This document shows positions 34,219 to 45,584 of a DNA stretch of 64,000 bases, piece after piece. This DNA comes from Mycetohabitans endofungorum (lineage in GTDB: Bacteria; Pseudomonadota; Gammaproteobacteria; Burkholderiales; Burkholderiaceae). Numbering within the stretch: the first letter of the stretch is position 1; each line of letters begins with the position of its first letter. Position numbers and translations under genes: made by a program. The stretch spans positions 1,488,001 through 1,552,000 of the forward strand of contig NZ_CP132744.1 of NCBI RefSeq assembly GCF_037477895.1. Reading direction: 5' to 3'. The notes under the pieces are model-generated. The model was not told the origin of the DNA. It was given only the letters and a program-made list of their open reading frames with translations, and did no database searches.

Positions 34219-35442
34219 TCAATTACTGAACAGCCGTCGGGTCGCCGGCGAGCCGGCGGGAATACCCGCCTGCTCCAGCTTCGCGTACAGCGTCATCAGT
34301 TGCGTATCGATCGCCGCCAGTGCCGTCTCGGGCAGCGGCCGGCGCTGGTCGTCGACGACCCGAGCGCCGATGCGCTGCGCGAGCGACTTCGCGTAGTCGC
34401 ACATCAACCGGAACGGCAAGATGTCTTCGTCGGCCACCGGCACGTCCAACAGCAACGTGATCATCGTGCCGCCCTTGTATGTCAGGTCGTCACGCAGGAA
34501 ATTGGTGTCGCCGAACTGCAACATGAATACCGGATTTTGCTTGGCATCGAGCTTGACGAACCGCGTGCCGTCACGCGACAGCAACAATCCGTCCTGCGAT
34601 GCGACGGCCTGCACATAGTTGGCCGACCACGGCGCGCCGTCAGACAGCACGTTGACCGACAGTTGAGCATCGCATTGCGCGGCGAACCCGTCCAGTTCGC
34701 GTGCCATCGACACCGTTTCCATCATATCCGGAAACTCGGGCGCGCCATCCAGCGCATCGGCGAAAGCCTGCACGCCGGACACGAACTCCGAAAATTCCAA
34801 CTCGTTCAGCGGCCCGTTGCGGTTGGCCAGTTGCACCGCCGCACGCAATTCGTGGTATCGACCGCCCGGCTGCAGCAACGCCCAGTGCTCGCCGCCTTCG
34901 GCCTTGCCCTCGATGAACACCGGCTTGCCACCGGCACGCCGCAACCGTTGCGCGAGCGGCAGCACCTTCTCTGCGGCGACCGGCGCTGCGATGCGGATCG
35001 GCACGACGCAGTCGATACGCCGATCCACGAGCGCCGGCGGTGCGGCGCTGATCGTCGTCGCAGCCGGTATGATCGGTTCCGGCTGCCCATCGTCCGCTGC
35101 GCACGGCTTGGCCTGCGCAGCGCCAACCCCATCGCCGCCACCTTCCGCCTGCAGATCGACCGGCGTATCGGGCGCCGCCGACGGTCCGAAACTCGGTTCG
35201 CGGCGTGCCTCGGCCTGATCCGCGCCAAAACCGGGCTCGCGGCGCGCGCCCGGGGCCGCTGGCTCGATGAACGGCCGCTCCTCGTTTGCGTCGGGTGCGC
35301 GCGCTAGCTCCGCCGCCGCATCGTCCGGCATCGGCCGGGGCATTCTGCGCCGTACCTTGGCTGCCTGCCACGCGTTGTACGCGACCACGCCGGTCACCAC
35401 CGCTGCGCCCGCACCTATCAATCCGAGCGTCAATTCATCCAT
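34219..35442 (-). CDS. zipA: Cell division protein ZipA-like (FtsZ-binding C-terminal domain)
   Basis: Tethers FtsZ to the inner membrane at the division site. It has 407 residues: an N-terminal membrane anchor (about 6-25, LGLIGAGAAVVTGVVAYNAW), a basic stretch (KVRRRMPRP), a Pro/Ala/Glu-rich linker (about 40-150), and a ZipA_C-like domain (about 260-400; VSMARELDGFAAQCDAQLSV, MITLLLDVPVADEDILPF, RIGARVVDDQRRPL). Overall similarity to E. coli ZipA is low, but the layout and position between smc and ligA agree. Confidence 0.9.
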   Translation of the reverse strand: MDELTLGLIGAGAAVVTGVVAYNAWQAAKVRRRMPRPMPDDAAAELARAPDANEERPFIEPAAPGARREPGFGADQAEARREPSFGPSAAPDTPVDLQAEGGGDGVGAAQAKPCAADDGQPEPIIPAATTISAAPPALVDRRIDCVVPIRIAAPVAAEKVLPLAQRLRRAGGKPVFIEGKAEGGEHWALLQPGGRYHELRAAVQLANRNGPLNELEFSEFVSGVQAFADALDGAPEFPDMMETVSMARELDGFAAQCDAQLSVNVLSDGAPWSANYVQAVASQDGLLLSRDGTRFVKLDAKQNPVFMLQFGDTNFLRDDLTYKGGTMITLLLDVPVADEDILPFRLMCDYAKSLAQRIGARVVDDQRRPLPETALAAIDTQLMTLYAKLEQAGIPAGSPATRRLFSN

Positions 35443-35481
35443 GCAGACTCCATCAGCAATGCTTGTTCGTGTTGCTGCCCA

Positions 35482-38400
35482 TTACCCGGCGTTCTGCGCG
35501 AAGCCCGCGGCCGTTTCCATATCGACCGCGACGATCCGCGACACGCCTTGTTCCTGCATCGTCACGCCGATCAACTGCTGGGCCATTTCCATCGCGATCT
35601 TATTGTGCGAGATAAACAGGAACTGCGTCTTGTCCGACATCGCCCGCACCAAATTTGCGAAGCGTTCGGTATTGGCGTCGTCCAGCGGCGCATCGACCTC
35701 ATCCAGCAAGCAAAACGGCGCTGGATTGAGCTGGAACATCGCAAACACCAACGCCGTCGCGGTCAGCGCCTTCTCGCCGCCGGACAGCAGGTGGATTGTC
35801 GAATTCTTTTTGCCCGGCGGCTGCGCCATCACCTGTACGCCGGCATCGAGGATCTCCGCGCCCGTCATGATCAGTTTGGCCTGCCCACCGCCGAACAACC
35901 GCGGAAACAGTTCGCCAAAATGCCGGTTAACCTCGTCGAAGGTGCCCTGCAACAGCGCCCGCGTCTCCTCATCGATCTTGCGGATAGCGTCCTCGAGCGT
36001 CTCGATCGCGTGCTGCAGGTCGGCCGACTGTGCATCCAGGAACTGCTTGCGTTCGCGGGCTGCGCTCAGTTCGTCCAACGCCGCCATGTTCACCGGGCCA
36101 AGCGCGGTGATGGCGTTATTGATCCGCGTCACCTCACCCTGTAAGTACGATGGCTTCATGTCCGCGCCAAGCTTAGCTTGCAGCGCCGTCTCGTCGACGC
36201 CGGCTGCCTCCAGTTGCTCGACGAACTGCTCGCGATTGAGTCGTGCGGCCTGCTCCTTGAGTTGCAACTCGGTAATCTTGTCGCGCAGCGGCTGCAGCGA
36301 GCGCTCCGCGGCCAGGCGCTGCTCGTCGGCCTGCCGCAATTGGCCGCTCAGCGCATCGAGTTCGGCACGCGCGGCCTGCAGCGCGTGTTCACGCTCGCTG
36401 CGCAAAGCCAGCGCTTGTTGCAGCCCGGTATGGGCCGTTTGTTCGTTGATCGTTTCGAGTTCCGCGCGCGCCTCTTGCAGCGCACCAGCGACGCGCTCGT
36501 CCTGCTCCAGCGCGACTTGGATACTGCGCGTGAGCGCCTCGATGCGGGCCGCGACATCGCGCTGTGCATAGACCGCCTCTTGAGCTGCGCGCTCCAATTC
36601 CCGCGCCCTCTGGCGTGCGTCTGCCAGGGTTTCGTCGAGCGCCTCGAACGCCAACTGCTCTTCTTCGAAGCGCGCCTGCAGTTCAGCCAGCTCGGTGTCG
36701 AAACGCTCGAAATTGCTCTCAGACTCGCTGCGCAAGGCCTGCTGCTCGTCGATCTGCGCGGCAATCTCATCGAGTTCCTCGCCGATCTGCACGCTGCGTT
36801 GCGTGTAGCGCTCGTGCGCCTGGGTCAGCTTGAGCACGTCCAATTGCAATGCATGCACCCGCTGCGTCGCACGTTCGACCTGTGCCCGTGCGTCGGCCAG
36901 CGCCTGCGTCGCCTGCGTATGCGCGGCCTCAGCGCGCACCGCGGCGCCGCGCGCTTCATCCGCCAATAGCGCCTGAGCGCGGACCTCGCGTCCGAGGTTG
37001 TCGATTTCTTGTTGCCGTGCAAGCATGCCGGCCTGCTCAGAATCAGCTGCATACAGTTGCACGCCAACACGGGTAACCAGATGGCCGGCCTGGACGACGA
37101 AGCATCCGCCCTCTGGCAGCTGGGCGCGCACGGCCAGTGCCTGGCTGAGATCGTCAGCCACAAACGCATTGGCGAGCCAGTCGCCAAGCACCGCGCGCAG
37201 TCCCGGGTCATCGATGCGCAGTAGCGCCAGCAACGGCCGCAGTCCAGCCGGCGTCTGCAGCGGCTTGCCGGCCGGCGGGGGCGCATAGAACGCGAGTTTG
37301 GCCGGCGGCGCGTCGGTTGCGAACGCGTTGACCCAGTCCAGATTCGAAATCTCGAGCGCGGCCAGTCGCTCGCGCAAGACCGATTCCAGCGCCATTTCCC
37401 AGCCAGGCTCGATGTGCAACTTCTTCCACAGGCGCGGCAGCGCGGCCAGTTCGTGCTTATCCAGCCACGGCTGGAGCTTGCCCTGCGTCTGCACGTTTTG
37501 CTGCAACTGCTTGAGCGCGGCCAAGCGTGCATCGAGCTGGTGGATCCGTGCGTTTTCCTGTTGCACGCGCTCCTGCGCGGCGCGGCGCGCCTCGTCTAGC
37601 TGCGGCGCCTGCTGTTGCGCGTCGGCGAGCCGTTGCTGCGCATCATCCAGAATCTGCTCGTGCTCAGCCAACTGCATGCGCAGTTCTTCGAGTTGCGCCT
37701 CGTCCGGCGCACCTAACCCCTGCCGCTCGCTCCTCAGGCGCTCCAACCGCACCTGCAACTGCTGCAGCTGCTGGTCAGCGTTGCGCTGATGCGCCGCCTC
37801 CAGCTTCAACGCTTGTTCCGCTTGCGCGATCGCGCCCCGCTCGTCATTGAGCTTGGCCTGCGCATCGCGCCACCGCGCTTCCAACGCCGGCAGTGCATCG
37901 TTTTGCGCAGCTGCGTCGTCCTGCGTGCGCGCCGCTCGCTCCTCGGCTTCGGCTAGCAACGCGTGTGCATCGGCCAGTTCGTCGCGTGCCTTCTCGGCCT
38001 GCCGCTGCCACTGATCCCGCTGCGCGGTGAGCGCCGCGATCTGGTTCTGCGCACGATTACGCGACTCGACGATGAATTTGATTTCCGCTTCCAGCCGGCT
38101 GACCTCAGCATTGGCCTCGTACAGCGCCCCTTGCGTGCCCTGCATCGCATCGCTGGCCGCGTAGTGCGCGACGCGCATCGTCTCCAGTTGCGCCTCGACT
38201 TCGCGCAGCCTCGCCATCTGTGCCTCGAGCTCGACCTGCGCGGCGCCGATCGCCCGCTGCTGGCGCTCCTGCTCAGCCTGCGCCTCGTTCTTGCGCAGCA
38301 GCCACAGCAGGCGCTGCTTTTCTTCGCCCTCGGCCTGCAACGCTTTGAACTGCTGCGCGATCATGGCCTGTCCTTCGAGCTTGTCCAGGTTCGTGCCAAG

Positions 38401-39000
38401 TTCGCGCACGATATCCTCGACGCGAGTCAGGTTTTCGCGCGTGTCATTGAGGCGATTCGCCGTCTCTCGGCGCCGCTCCTTATACTTAGACACGCCGGCC
38501 GCCTCTTCCAGGAAGACGCGCAACTCCTCGGGCTTAGCCTCGATAATCCGCGCGATCATCCCTTGGCCGATGATCGCGTACGCGCGCGGACCCAGGCCTG
38601 TGCCCAGAAAGATGTCCTGGATGTCGCGCCGACGCGCCGGCAGGTTATTGATGTAGTAGCTGGACGTGCCGTCACGCGTGAGCACGCGCTTGACCGCGAT
38701 TTCCGCGTATTGGCTCCATTGGCCCGCCGCCCGCCCGTCGCCATTGTCGAACACCAACTCGACGCTGGCGCGACTGGCCGGCTTGCGCGCGGTCGAACCG
38801 TTGAAGATCACGTCCTGCATCGATTCGCCGCGCAACTCGGACGCGCGTGATTCGCCGAGCACCCAGCGCACCGCGTCGATGATGTTCGACTTGCCACAGC
38901 CATTGGGGCCGACGACGCCAACGAGCTGGCCGGGCACCTGGAAATGAGTCAGATCGACGAAGGACTTGAAGCCAGCGAGCTTGATCGAGGTCAGACGCAC
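35482..39000 (-). CDS. smc: Chromosome segregation/condensin protein SMC
   Basis: Condenses and segregates the chromosome together with ScpA/ScpB. It has 1172 residues from GTG 38998-39000, chosen because VRLTSIKLAGFKSFVDLTHF is the family N-terminus. Walker A is GPNGCGKSN (31-39). Long coiled coils (about 165-505 and 670-1020) flank a hinge of about 160 residues. The C-terminal head has the LLSGGEKALTATAL signature and Walker B FCLLDEVDAPLDD. Divergent from dapC, 39 bases from zipA. Confidence 0.97.
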   Translation of the reverse strand: MRLTSIKLAGFKSFVDLTHFQVPGQLVGVVGPNGCGKSNIIDAVRWVLGESRASELRGESMQDVIFNGSTARKPASRASVELVFDNGDGRAAGQWSQYAEIAVKRVLTRDGTSSYYINNLPARRRDIQDIFLGTGLGPRAYAIIGQGMIARIIEAKPEELRVFLEEAAGVSKYKERRRETANRLNDTRENLTRVEDIVRELGTNLDKLEGQAMIAQQFKALQAEGEEKQRLLWLLRKNEAQAEQERQQRAIGAAQVELEAQMARLREVEAQLETMRVAHYAASDAMQGTQGALYEANAEVSRLEAEIKFIVESRNRAQNQIAALTAQRDQWQRQAEKARDELADAHALLAEAEERAARTQDDAAAQNDALPALEARWRDAQAKLNDERGAIAQAEQALKLEAAHQRNADQQLQQLQVRLERLRSERQGLGAPDEAQLEELRMQLAEHEQILDDAQQRLADAQQQAPQLDEARRAAQERVQQENARIHQLDARLAALKQLQQNVQTQGKLQPWLDKHELAALPRLWKKLHIEPGWEMALESVLRERLAALEISNLDWVNAFATDAPPAKLAFYAPPPAGKPLQTPAGLRPLLALLRIDDPGLRAVLGDWLANAFVADDLSQALAVRAQLPEGGCFVVQAGHLVTRVGVQLYAADSEQAGMLARQQEIDNLGREVRAQALLADEARGAAVRAEAAHTQATQALADARAQVERATQRVHALQLDVLKLTQAHERYTQRSVQIGEELDEIAAQIDEQQALRSESESNFERFDTELAELQARFEEEQLAFEALDETLADARQRARELERAAQEAVYAQRDVAARIEALTRSIQVALEQDERVAGALQEARAELETINEQTAHTGLQQALALRSEREHALQAARAELDALSGQLRQADEQRLAAERSLQPLRDKITELQLKEQAARLNREQFVEQLEAAGVDETALQAKLGADMKPSYLQGEVTRINNAITALGPVNMAALDELSAARERKQFLDAQSADLQHAIETLEDAIRKIDEETRALLQGTFDEVNRHFGELFPRLFGGGQAKLIMTGAEILDAGVQVMAQPPGKKNSTIHLLSGGEKALTATALVFAMFQLNPAPFCLLDEVDAPLDDANTERFANLVRAMSDKTQFLFISHNKIAMEMAQQLIGVTMQEQGVSRIVAVDMETAAGFAQNAG

Positions 39001-39299
39001 GGCGATATTCGCTGTTCTAGAGAGATTGCATGGAGTCCACGCGGCACCTATATGCGGCGCCCGGACGTTCGGAGCCAATCATACCATCGCCGCTTGGCGG
39101 CCCAAACCGGCTCGGGCCGTTCGTCACGCGGCATGTCGTGCCGACGGCACGTCCGCGCGCGCAGGCACGTTATAATGATACGTTTGCGAATCAACCCGCG
39201 TTCAATGCGGCGGCCGCGTGCACCGACGCGGCGGCACCTGTCCCTTCTGCCGACATGGCAGCTCGACGCCGTGCCCGACGCCGCCACAAAGGCCTGCTA

Positions 39300-40514
39300 G
39301 TGAATCCGCGTCTCGACCTGCTGCAACCGTATCCATTTGAAAAGCTGCGCGCGCTGTTCGACGGCGTAACCCCTTCGCCAGCCCATGCGCCGATTCGTTT
39401 TGGCATCGGTGAGCCGAAGCATCCGACGCCGTCGCTGATTCACGAGGCCGTCCGCGCGTCGCTCGATGGATTGGCTTCGTACCCCGCGACCGCCGGCACG
39501 CCGCCGTTGCGGCACGCGATCGCGGCGTGGCTGCAACGCCGCTATGGATTACCGGCGGTGGACCCCGCCACCGACGTGCTGCCAGTGGTCGGCTCACGCG
39601 AGGCGCTGTTCGCGTTCGCACAAACGGTCATCGACTCTAGTCGTACAAGCGATGCGGGCCAGCCGCCAGTCGTGCTGTGCCCGAATCCGTTCTATCAGAT
39701 TTACGAAGGGGCAGCGCTGCTCGCCGGTGCGCAACCCTACTACGTGAACAGCGATCCGGCCCGCCGCTACGCATGCGATTATGGCACGGTGCCGCATGAT
39801 GTGTGGGCACGCACGCAGCTGCTGTACGTGTGCTCGCCAAGTAATCCGACCGGGGCCGTGTTGGGCCTGGACGACTGGCGGGAGATTTTCGCCCTGTCCG
39901 AGCGCTTCGGCTTCACCATCGCGTCCGACGAGTGCTACTCCGAAATCTACTTCGACGAATGCAACCCACCACTCGGCGCGCTACAGGCTGCCCACGCACT
40001 GGGTCGAGGCTTCGAGCGCATCGTGATGTTCTCCAGCCTGTCTAAGCGCTCGAACGTGCCGGGAATGCGCTCTGGATTCGTGGCAGGCGACGCCTCGATC
40101 CTGAAGCGCTTCCTATTGTTTCGCACTTATCACGGTTCGGCATTGAGCCCTGTCTACCAAGCCGCAAGCATCGCCGCGTGGGGCGACGAGCAGCACGTGC
40201 GCGACAACCGCCGAGAGTACGTCAAGAAATTCGGCACCGTCACCCCAATGCTGGCCGACGTGCTGGATGTCGCGATGCCCGACGCGGGATTTTACCTGTG
40301 GGCGCGGGTTTCGCGCACCGGATTGGACGATTGCACATTCGCGCGGCGCTTGTACGCCGACTATAATGTCACCGTCCTGCCGGGTTCCTATCTCGCGCGC
40401 ACCGCGCACGGCGCTAACCCGGGACGCGATTACGTGCGCATTGCGCTGGTCGCAGACACCGCCGAATGCGTCGAAGGCGCGCGGCGCATCGTCCAATTCT
40501 GCCAAAGCCTGTAG
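39300..40514 (+). CDS. dapC: Succinyldiaminopimelate transaminase
   Basis: PLP enzyme converting N-succinyl-2-amino-6-ketopimelate to N-succinyl-LL-diaminopimelate in the lysine/peptidoglycan pathway. It has 404 residues from GTG 39300 ([16 protein letters not shown]). Class-I aminotransferase features: [24 protein letters not shown] and the PLP lysine in [14 protein letters not shown] (Lys249). It heads the dapC-dapD-arsC-like-dapE operon. The 299-base gap to smc must hold the divergent promoters; none is obvious. Confidence 0.93.
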   Translation: MNPRLDLLQPYPFEKLRALFDGVTPSPAHAPIRFGIGEPKHPTPSLIHEAVRASLDGLASYPATAGTPPLRHAIAAWLQRRYGLPAVDPATDVLPVVGSREALFAFAQTVIDSSRTSDAGQPPVVLCPNPFYQIYEGAALLAGAQPYYVNSDPARRYACDYGTVPHDVWARTQLLYVCSPSNPTGAVLGLDDWREIFALSERFGFTIASDECYSEIYFDECNPPLGALQAAHALGRGFERIVMFSSLSKRSNVPGMRSGFVAGDASILKRFLLFRTYHGSALSPVYQAASIAAWGDEQHVRDNRREYVKKFGTVTPMLADVLDVAMPDAGFYLWARVSRTGLDDCTFARRLYADYNVTVLPGSYLARTAHGANPGRDYVRIALVADTAECVEGARRIVQFCQSL

Positions 40515-40587
40515 CGCGTCGCGCCGACGCCCGCCGCGCGGCGCGCACGCATTGCACCGATATCAACCACACTCGAGTTATCAAGCC

Positions 40588-41415
40588 ATGTCGCAACCCT
40601 TGCAGCAGATCATCGACACCGCGTGGGAAAACCGCGCTGAGCTGTCACCGAAGTCCGCCCCCACCGATATCCGCGAGGCTGTCGCGCACGTGATCGGCGA
40701 GCTGGACCGCGGCACGCTTCGCGTGGCCGAGAAGAAAGACGGCGACTGGGTCGTCAACCAATGGCTGAAAAAGGCGGTACTGCTATCGTTCCGACTTGAG
40801 GATAACGTACCGATGGCTGCCGGCGGCTACTCGCAGTTCTACGACAAAGTGCCGTCCAAGTTCGCAAACTACACGCCCGAGGACTTCGCCGCCGGCGGCT
40901 TTCGTGTCGTGCCACCAGCGATCGCGCGCCGCGGCTCGTATATCGCGAAGAACGTCGTGCTGATGCCGTCGTACACTAACATCGGTGCCTACGTCGATGA
41001 GGGCACGATGGTCGACACGTGGGCCACCGTTGGCTCGTGCGCGCAGATCGGCAAAAACGTTCACCTGTCCGGAGGGGTCGGCATTGGCGGCGTGCTCGAG
41101 CCGCTGCAGGCCAATCCGGTGATCATCGAGGACAACTGCTTCATTGGCGCGCGCTCCGAAGTCGTCGAGGGCGTGATCGTCGGGGAGAACTCGGTTATCT
41201 CGATGGGCGTCTATCTCGGCCAGAGCACGAAGATCTATGATCGCGAGACCGGCGAAGTCATGTACGGCCGCGTGCCGCCGGGCTCCGTCGTCGTGGCCGG
41301 CAACCTGCCGTCAGCTGGCGGCAAATACAGCCTGTACTGCGCGGTGATCGTCAAGAAAGTCGATGCCAAAACCCGTTCAAAGGTCGGCATCAACGAACTG
41401 CTGCGGGGCGATTAA
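40588..41415 (+). CDS. dapD: Tetrahydrodipicolinate N-succinyltransferase
   Basis: Adds succinyl from succinyl-CoA to tetrahydrodipicolinate. It has 275 residues from ATG 40588 ([19 protein letters not shown]). An N-terminal helical domain is followed by a hexapeptide left-handed beta-helix ([51 protein letters not shown]). The stop codon is directly followed by the next gene's ATG. Confidence 0.97.
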   Translation: MSQPLQQIIDTAWENRAELSPKSAPTDIREAVAHVIGELDRGTLRVAEKKDGDWVVNQWLKKAVLLSFRLEDNVPMAAGGYSQFYDKVPSKFANYTPEDFAAGGFRVVPPAIARRGSYIAKNVVLMPSYTNIGAYVDEGTMVDTWATVGSCAQIGKNVHLSGGVGIGGVLEPLQANPVIIEDNCFIGARSEVVEGVIVGENSVISMGVYLGQSTKIYDRETGEVMYGRVPPGSVVVAGNLPSAGGKYSLYCAVIVKKVDAKTRSKVGINELLRGD

Positions 41416-41790
41416 ATGGCTACCAGCAAGTCGCGCGGCAACGCGCTGACCGTCTACGGGATCCCGAACTGCGACACCGTGAAGAAGGCGCGTGACTGGC
41501 TCGACACGCACGGTGTCGCGTACGCGTTCCACGACGTCAAGAAGGCCGGCGTCAACGCCGCATTGTTGCGCGGCTGGCTCGCCCAAGTGCCACTGGACAC
41601 ACTCGTGAACCGGCGCGGCACGACATGGCGCGCGCTCAGCGACGAGCAAAAGGCGGCGGCCGGCACAACCGACGGCGCCATCGCATTGATGATCGACAAG
41701 CCGTCGGTCATCAAGCGTCCCGTGCTCGTGGCCGACGACGGCATCAAGGCGGTCGGCTTCTCGGCCGACCAGTATCAAACGCTGTTCTGA
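41416..41790 (+). CDS. ArsC-family (Spx/YffB-like) thioredoxin-fold protein
   Basis: A 124-residue protein of the ArsC/Spx/YffB family. It has one redox-type cysteine in YGIPNCDTVKKARDWL (Cys19) and a C-terminal SVIKRPVLV segment like the cis-Pro region of the fold. Its ATG abuts the dapD stop with no gap and dapE follows 12 bases later, the same yffB-dapE neighbourhood seen in many gamma- and beta-proteobacteria. Called an arsenate reductase by homology, but the lysine-operon context gives no support for arsenic. True substrate unknown. Confidence 0.9.
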   Translation: MATSKSRGNALTVYGIPNCDTVKKARDWLDTHGVAYAFHDVKKAGVNAALLRGWLAQVPLDTLVNRRGTTWRALSDEQKAAAGTTDGAIALMIDKPSVIKRPVLVADDGIKAVGFSADQYQTLF

Positions 41791-42942
<1,152 letters not shown>

Positions 42943-43039
42943 CGTACGGGGCGGTTGGCGCTGCCGTGGCGGCGCCAGCCCCAACCCGGCCCGACGCCGC
43001 CGCGCCCCTTCCTACCCGCCAACGCCCAACCCGGCGCTC

Positions 43040-43948
43040 ATGCCGTCGCTTACCATGAATCATTCATTTTCGACCGTCCGCGACTTGCTGCGCTACGCGG
43101 TCACCCGCTTCAACCAGGCTCAATTGGCCTTCGGCCACGGCAACGCAAACGCTTATGATGAAGCCGCGTATCTGGTGCTCCATACGCTGCACCTGCCGCT
43201 CGACACGCTGGACCCATTTCTTGATGCACGTCTGCTGGACGACGAAATCGGCGTGGTACTCGACATCATCGAGCGGCGCGTCACGCAGCGGTTACCAGCC
43301 GCCTATCTGACACACGAAGCTTGGCTGCACGGCTATCGCTTCCATGTCGACGAGCGCGTGATCGTGCCGCGTTCGCTCATCGGTGAATTGCTACTCGAGC
43401 GGCTGTCGCCGTGGATCGACACGCCTGACGAACTAGGCGCGGTGCTCGAGTTGTGCACCGGCTCTGGCTGCCTTGCGATCATGGCGGCCGACGCGTTCCC
43501 CTACGCCGAGATCGACGCGGTCGACCTGTCAGCACACGCGCTGCAGGTCGCGCAGCGCAACGTCGATGACTACGACTTGAATGAGCGGATCACGCTATTC
43601 GAAGGCGACCTGTTCGCGCCGCTGCCGCCACGCCGATACGATTTGATTTTAGCCAACCCACCTTATGTCAACGAGAGGTCGATGCAAGCATTGCCCGCCG
43701 AATATCGCCATGAACCGGCCATGGCGCTGGCGGGAGGCTCCGATGGCATGGACATCGTGCGCCGGATCATCGGCGCTGCGCGCGACTGGCTGACCGACGA
43801 CGGCCTGTTGGTCGTCGAGATCGGCAACGAGCGGCACCACGTCGAAGCCGCGTTCGGCAGCCTGCCGCTGACGTGGCTGCCGACCCACGCCGGCGACGAC
43901 AGCGTCTTCTTGCTGCGTACGGCAGACCTGCCGCATCGCAAATCATGA
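43040..43948 (+). CDS. prmB: 50S ribosomal protein L3 glutamine methyltransferase
   Basis: Methylates a glutamine of ribosomal protein L3. It has 302 residues from ATG 43040; ATG 43055 is an alternative. SAM-binding motif VLELCTGSGCLAIMAA and the glutamine-binding LANPPYVNE (Asn206-Tyr209) are clear. The N-terminal helical domain is of PrmB rather than PrmC type. Follows dapE, a common beta-proteobacterial order. Confidence 0.95.
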   Translation: MPSLTMNHSFSTVRDLLRYAVTRFNQAQLAFGHGNANAYDEAAYLVLHTLHLPLDTLDPFLDARLLDDEIGVVLDIIERRVTQRLPAAYLTHEAWLHGYRFHVDERVIVPRSLIGELLLERLSPWIDTPDELGAVLELCTGSGCLAIMAADAFPYAEIDAVDLSAHALQVAQRNVDDYDLNERITLFEGDLFAPLPPRRYDLILANPPYVNERSMQALPAEYRHEPAMALAGGSDGMDIVRRIIGAARDWLTDDGLLVVEIGNERHHVEAAFGSLPLTWLPTHAGDDSVFLLRTADLPHRKS

Positions 43949-44138
43949 TGCAAGACAGCCCTGTCATGATACAGCACCGCTGAACAAAAGACGCAACCGC
44001 ACGCTGCGGCGCCACATCGCCCCGAGACACGCGCCGTTGCGGCATGCACACCACATCGGCACTGCCGAAAAAAAGCCATGACAGGTAAGATGCAACGCAT
44101 GCCGCACTGCGCGAGCCGTCAGCGGCTCGCTTTCCCGC

Positions 44139-45584
44139 ATGCAATTAGATTGGCTCCATCTCGGTACATGGGTCGCTTGTGCGCATATGCTCGGCGTCAT
44201 CGCCGCCTGCCATGCGATTCTCCACACGCGTACGTCGCAAGGTGCGATCGCATGGGCGGTTTCGCTCATCGCGGTGCCCTACCTGACGCTGGTTCCGTAC
44301 CTTTTCCTGGGGCGTAGCCGTTTCGAGGGTTATGTCGACGCGCGACGCGTCGAGTACGAAGCGATCCGGGAGCGACGTTCGGACCTGGTCGGCGACATCG
44401 GCACGCAATCCGACGCGCTGGACAGCGTGCCGGTCGATCGGCTGGGCGTACAGACGATCACCGCACTGTCGTCGCTCGCGCGCATGCCGTTTTTGGCCGG
44501 CAACCACGTGCGCACGCTGGTCAACGGCAAGGCGACGTTTGCGGCGATCCTCGACGCAATCGACGCAGCACGTCACTACGTGCTTGTCCAGTTCTTCATC
44601 ATTCGGGCCGATACAGTCGGCGACATGCTGCGCGATGCGCTGCTGGCTAAGGCGGCGCAAGGGGTGCAGGTGCATTTGCTGTATGACAGCATCGGCAGTA
44701 TCGACCTGCCGGTGGCCTACGTCAGCGCGCTGCGTGCCGGTGGCGTGCAGGTGCATGCGTTCGCCACCAACCGCCGCTTCGTCAACCGCTTCCAGCTCAA
44801 TTTCCGCAATCACCGCAAAATCGTCGTCGTCGATGGCGAACGCGCCTTCGTTGGCGGTCACAACGTCGGTATCGAATACCTGGGCGGCAAACCACCGTTA
44901 TCGCCGTGGCGTGATACGCACATTGAAGTGCGCGGGCCCGTGGTGAAGCAAATCGAATTCGTGTTCGTCGAGGATTGGTTCTGGGCCACGCAGCGGCTGC
45001 CCCGTACCACGCCACCCGTCCGCCCGTGCGGTGGCAACATGCATTGTCAAGTCATCGCCAGCGGTCCGGCCGACCACCAGGAAACCTGCTCGCTGTTCTT
45101 CGTCGCAGCGATCCATGCGGCACGTGAGCGCATCTGGATCACCAGCCCTTACTTGATACCCGATGAGGCCGTATTCGCCGCCCTCAGGCTCGCCGTGATG
45201 CGCGGCGTCGACGTGCGCGTGCTGATTCCGTCGCGTCGCGATCATATCGTCGTTTTCGAAGCCTCCCGGCTTTACGCCCATGACATGGTGCAGGCGGGCA
45301 TCCAGGTCTTCCGCTATCGCCCCGGCTTCCTTCACCAAAAGGTCGTGCTAATCGATTGTGTCGCCGCCGCGATCGGCAGCGCAAACCTCGATAATCGGTC
45401 ATTTCGCCTGAACTTCGAGATCATGCTATTGACTGTCGATTCCACGTTTGCCGCCGAGGTCGCGGCCATGCTCGAGGCCGATTTCGCGTTGTCTGATCCG
45501 GTCCAAGCCAGCGAACACGCGCGCACGCCGGCGTGGCGGCGCATGGCGATGCACGTCGCGCGGCTGTTCGCGCCGATTCTATAG
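44139..45584 (+). CDS. cls: Cardiolipin synthase
   Basis: Makes cardiolipin in the inner membrane by transferring a phosphatidyl group. It has 481 residues: two N-terminal membrane segments (about 5-60) and two phospholipase-D HKD motifs, NHRKIVVVDGERAFVGGHN (His225) and FLHQKVVLIDCVAAAIGSAN (His399). The ribosome binding site before ATG 44139 is weak. ClsA-like in layout. It stands alone, with a 190-base gap from prmB and a long gap to the next gene. Confidence 0.94.
   Translation: MQLDWLHLGTWVACAHMLGVIAACHAILHTRTSQGAIAWAVSLIAVPYLTLVPYLFLGRSRFEGYVDARRVEYEAIRERRSDLVGDIGTQSDALDSVPVDRLGVQTITALSSLARMPFLAGNHVRTLVNGKATFAAILDAIDAARHYVLVQFFIIRADTVGDMLRDALLAKAAQGVQVHLLYDSIGSIDLPVAYVSALRAGGVQVHAFATNRRFVNRFQLNFRNHRKIVVVDGERAFVGGHNVGIEYLGGKPPLSPWRDTHIEVRGPVVKQIEFVFVEDWFWATQRLPRTTPPVRPCGGNMHCQVIASGPADHQETCSLFFVAAIHAARERIWITSPYLIPDEAVFAALRLAVMRGVDVRVLIPSRRDHIVVFEASRLYAHDMVQAGIQVFRYRPGFLHQKVVLIDCVAAAIGSANLDNRSFRLNFEIMLLTVDSTFAAEVAAMLEADFALSDPVQASEHARTPAWRRMAMHVARLFAPIL

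Noticed and set aside
35267..36571. 434-codon plus-strand frame opposite smc
   Set aside because: Ser/Arg/Cys-rich antisense shadow of the SMC head and coiled coil.
41416..41790. True arsenate reductase assignment
   Set aside because: Only family-level similarity, and the dap operon context argues for a YffB-type function; no arsenic genes are near.
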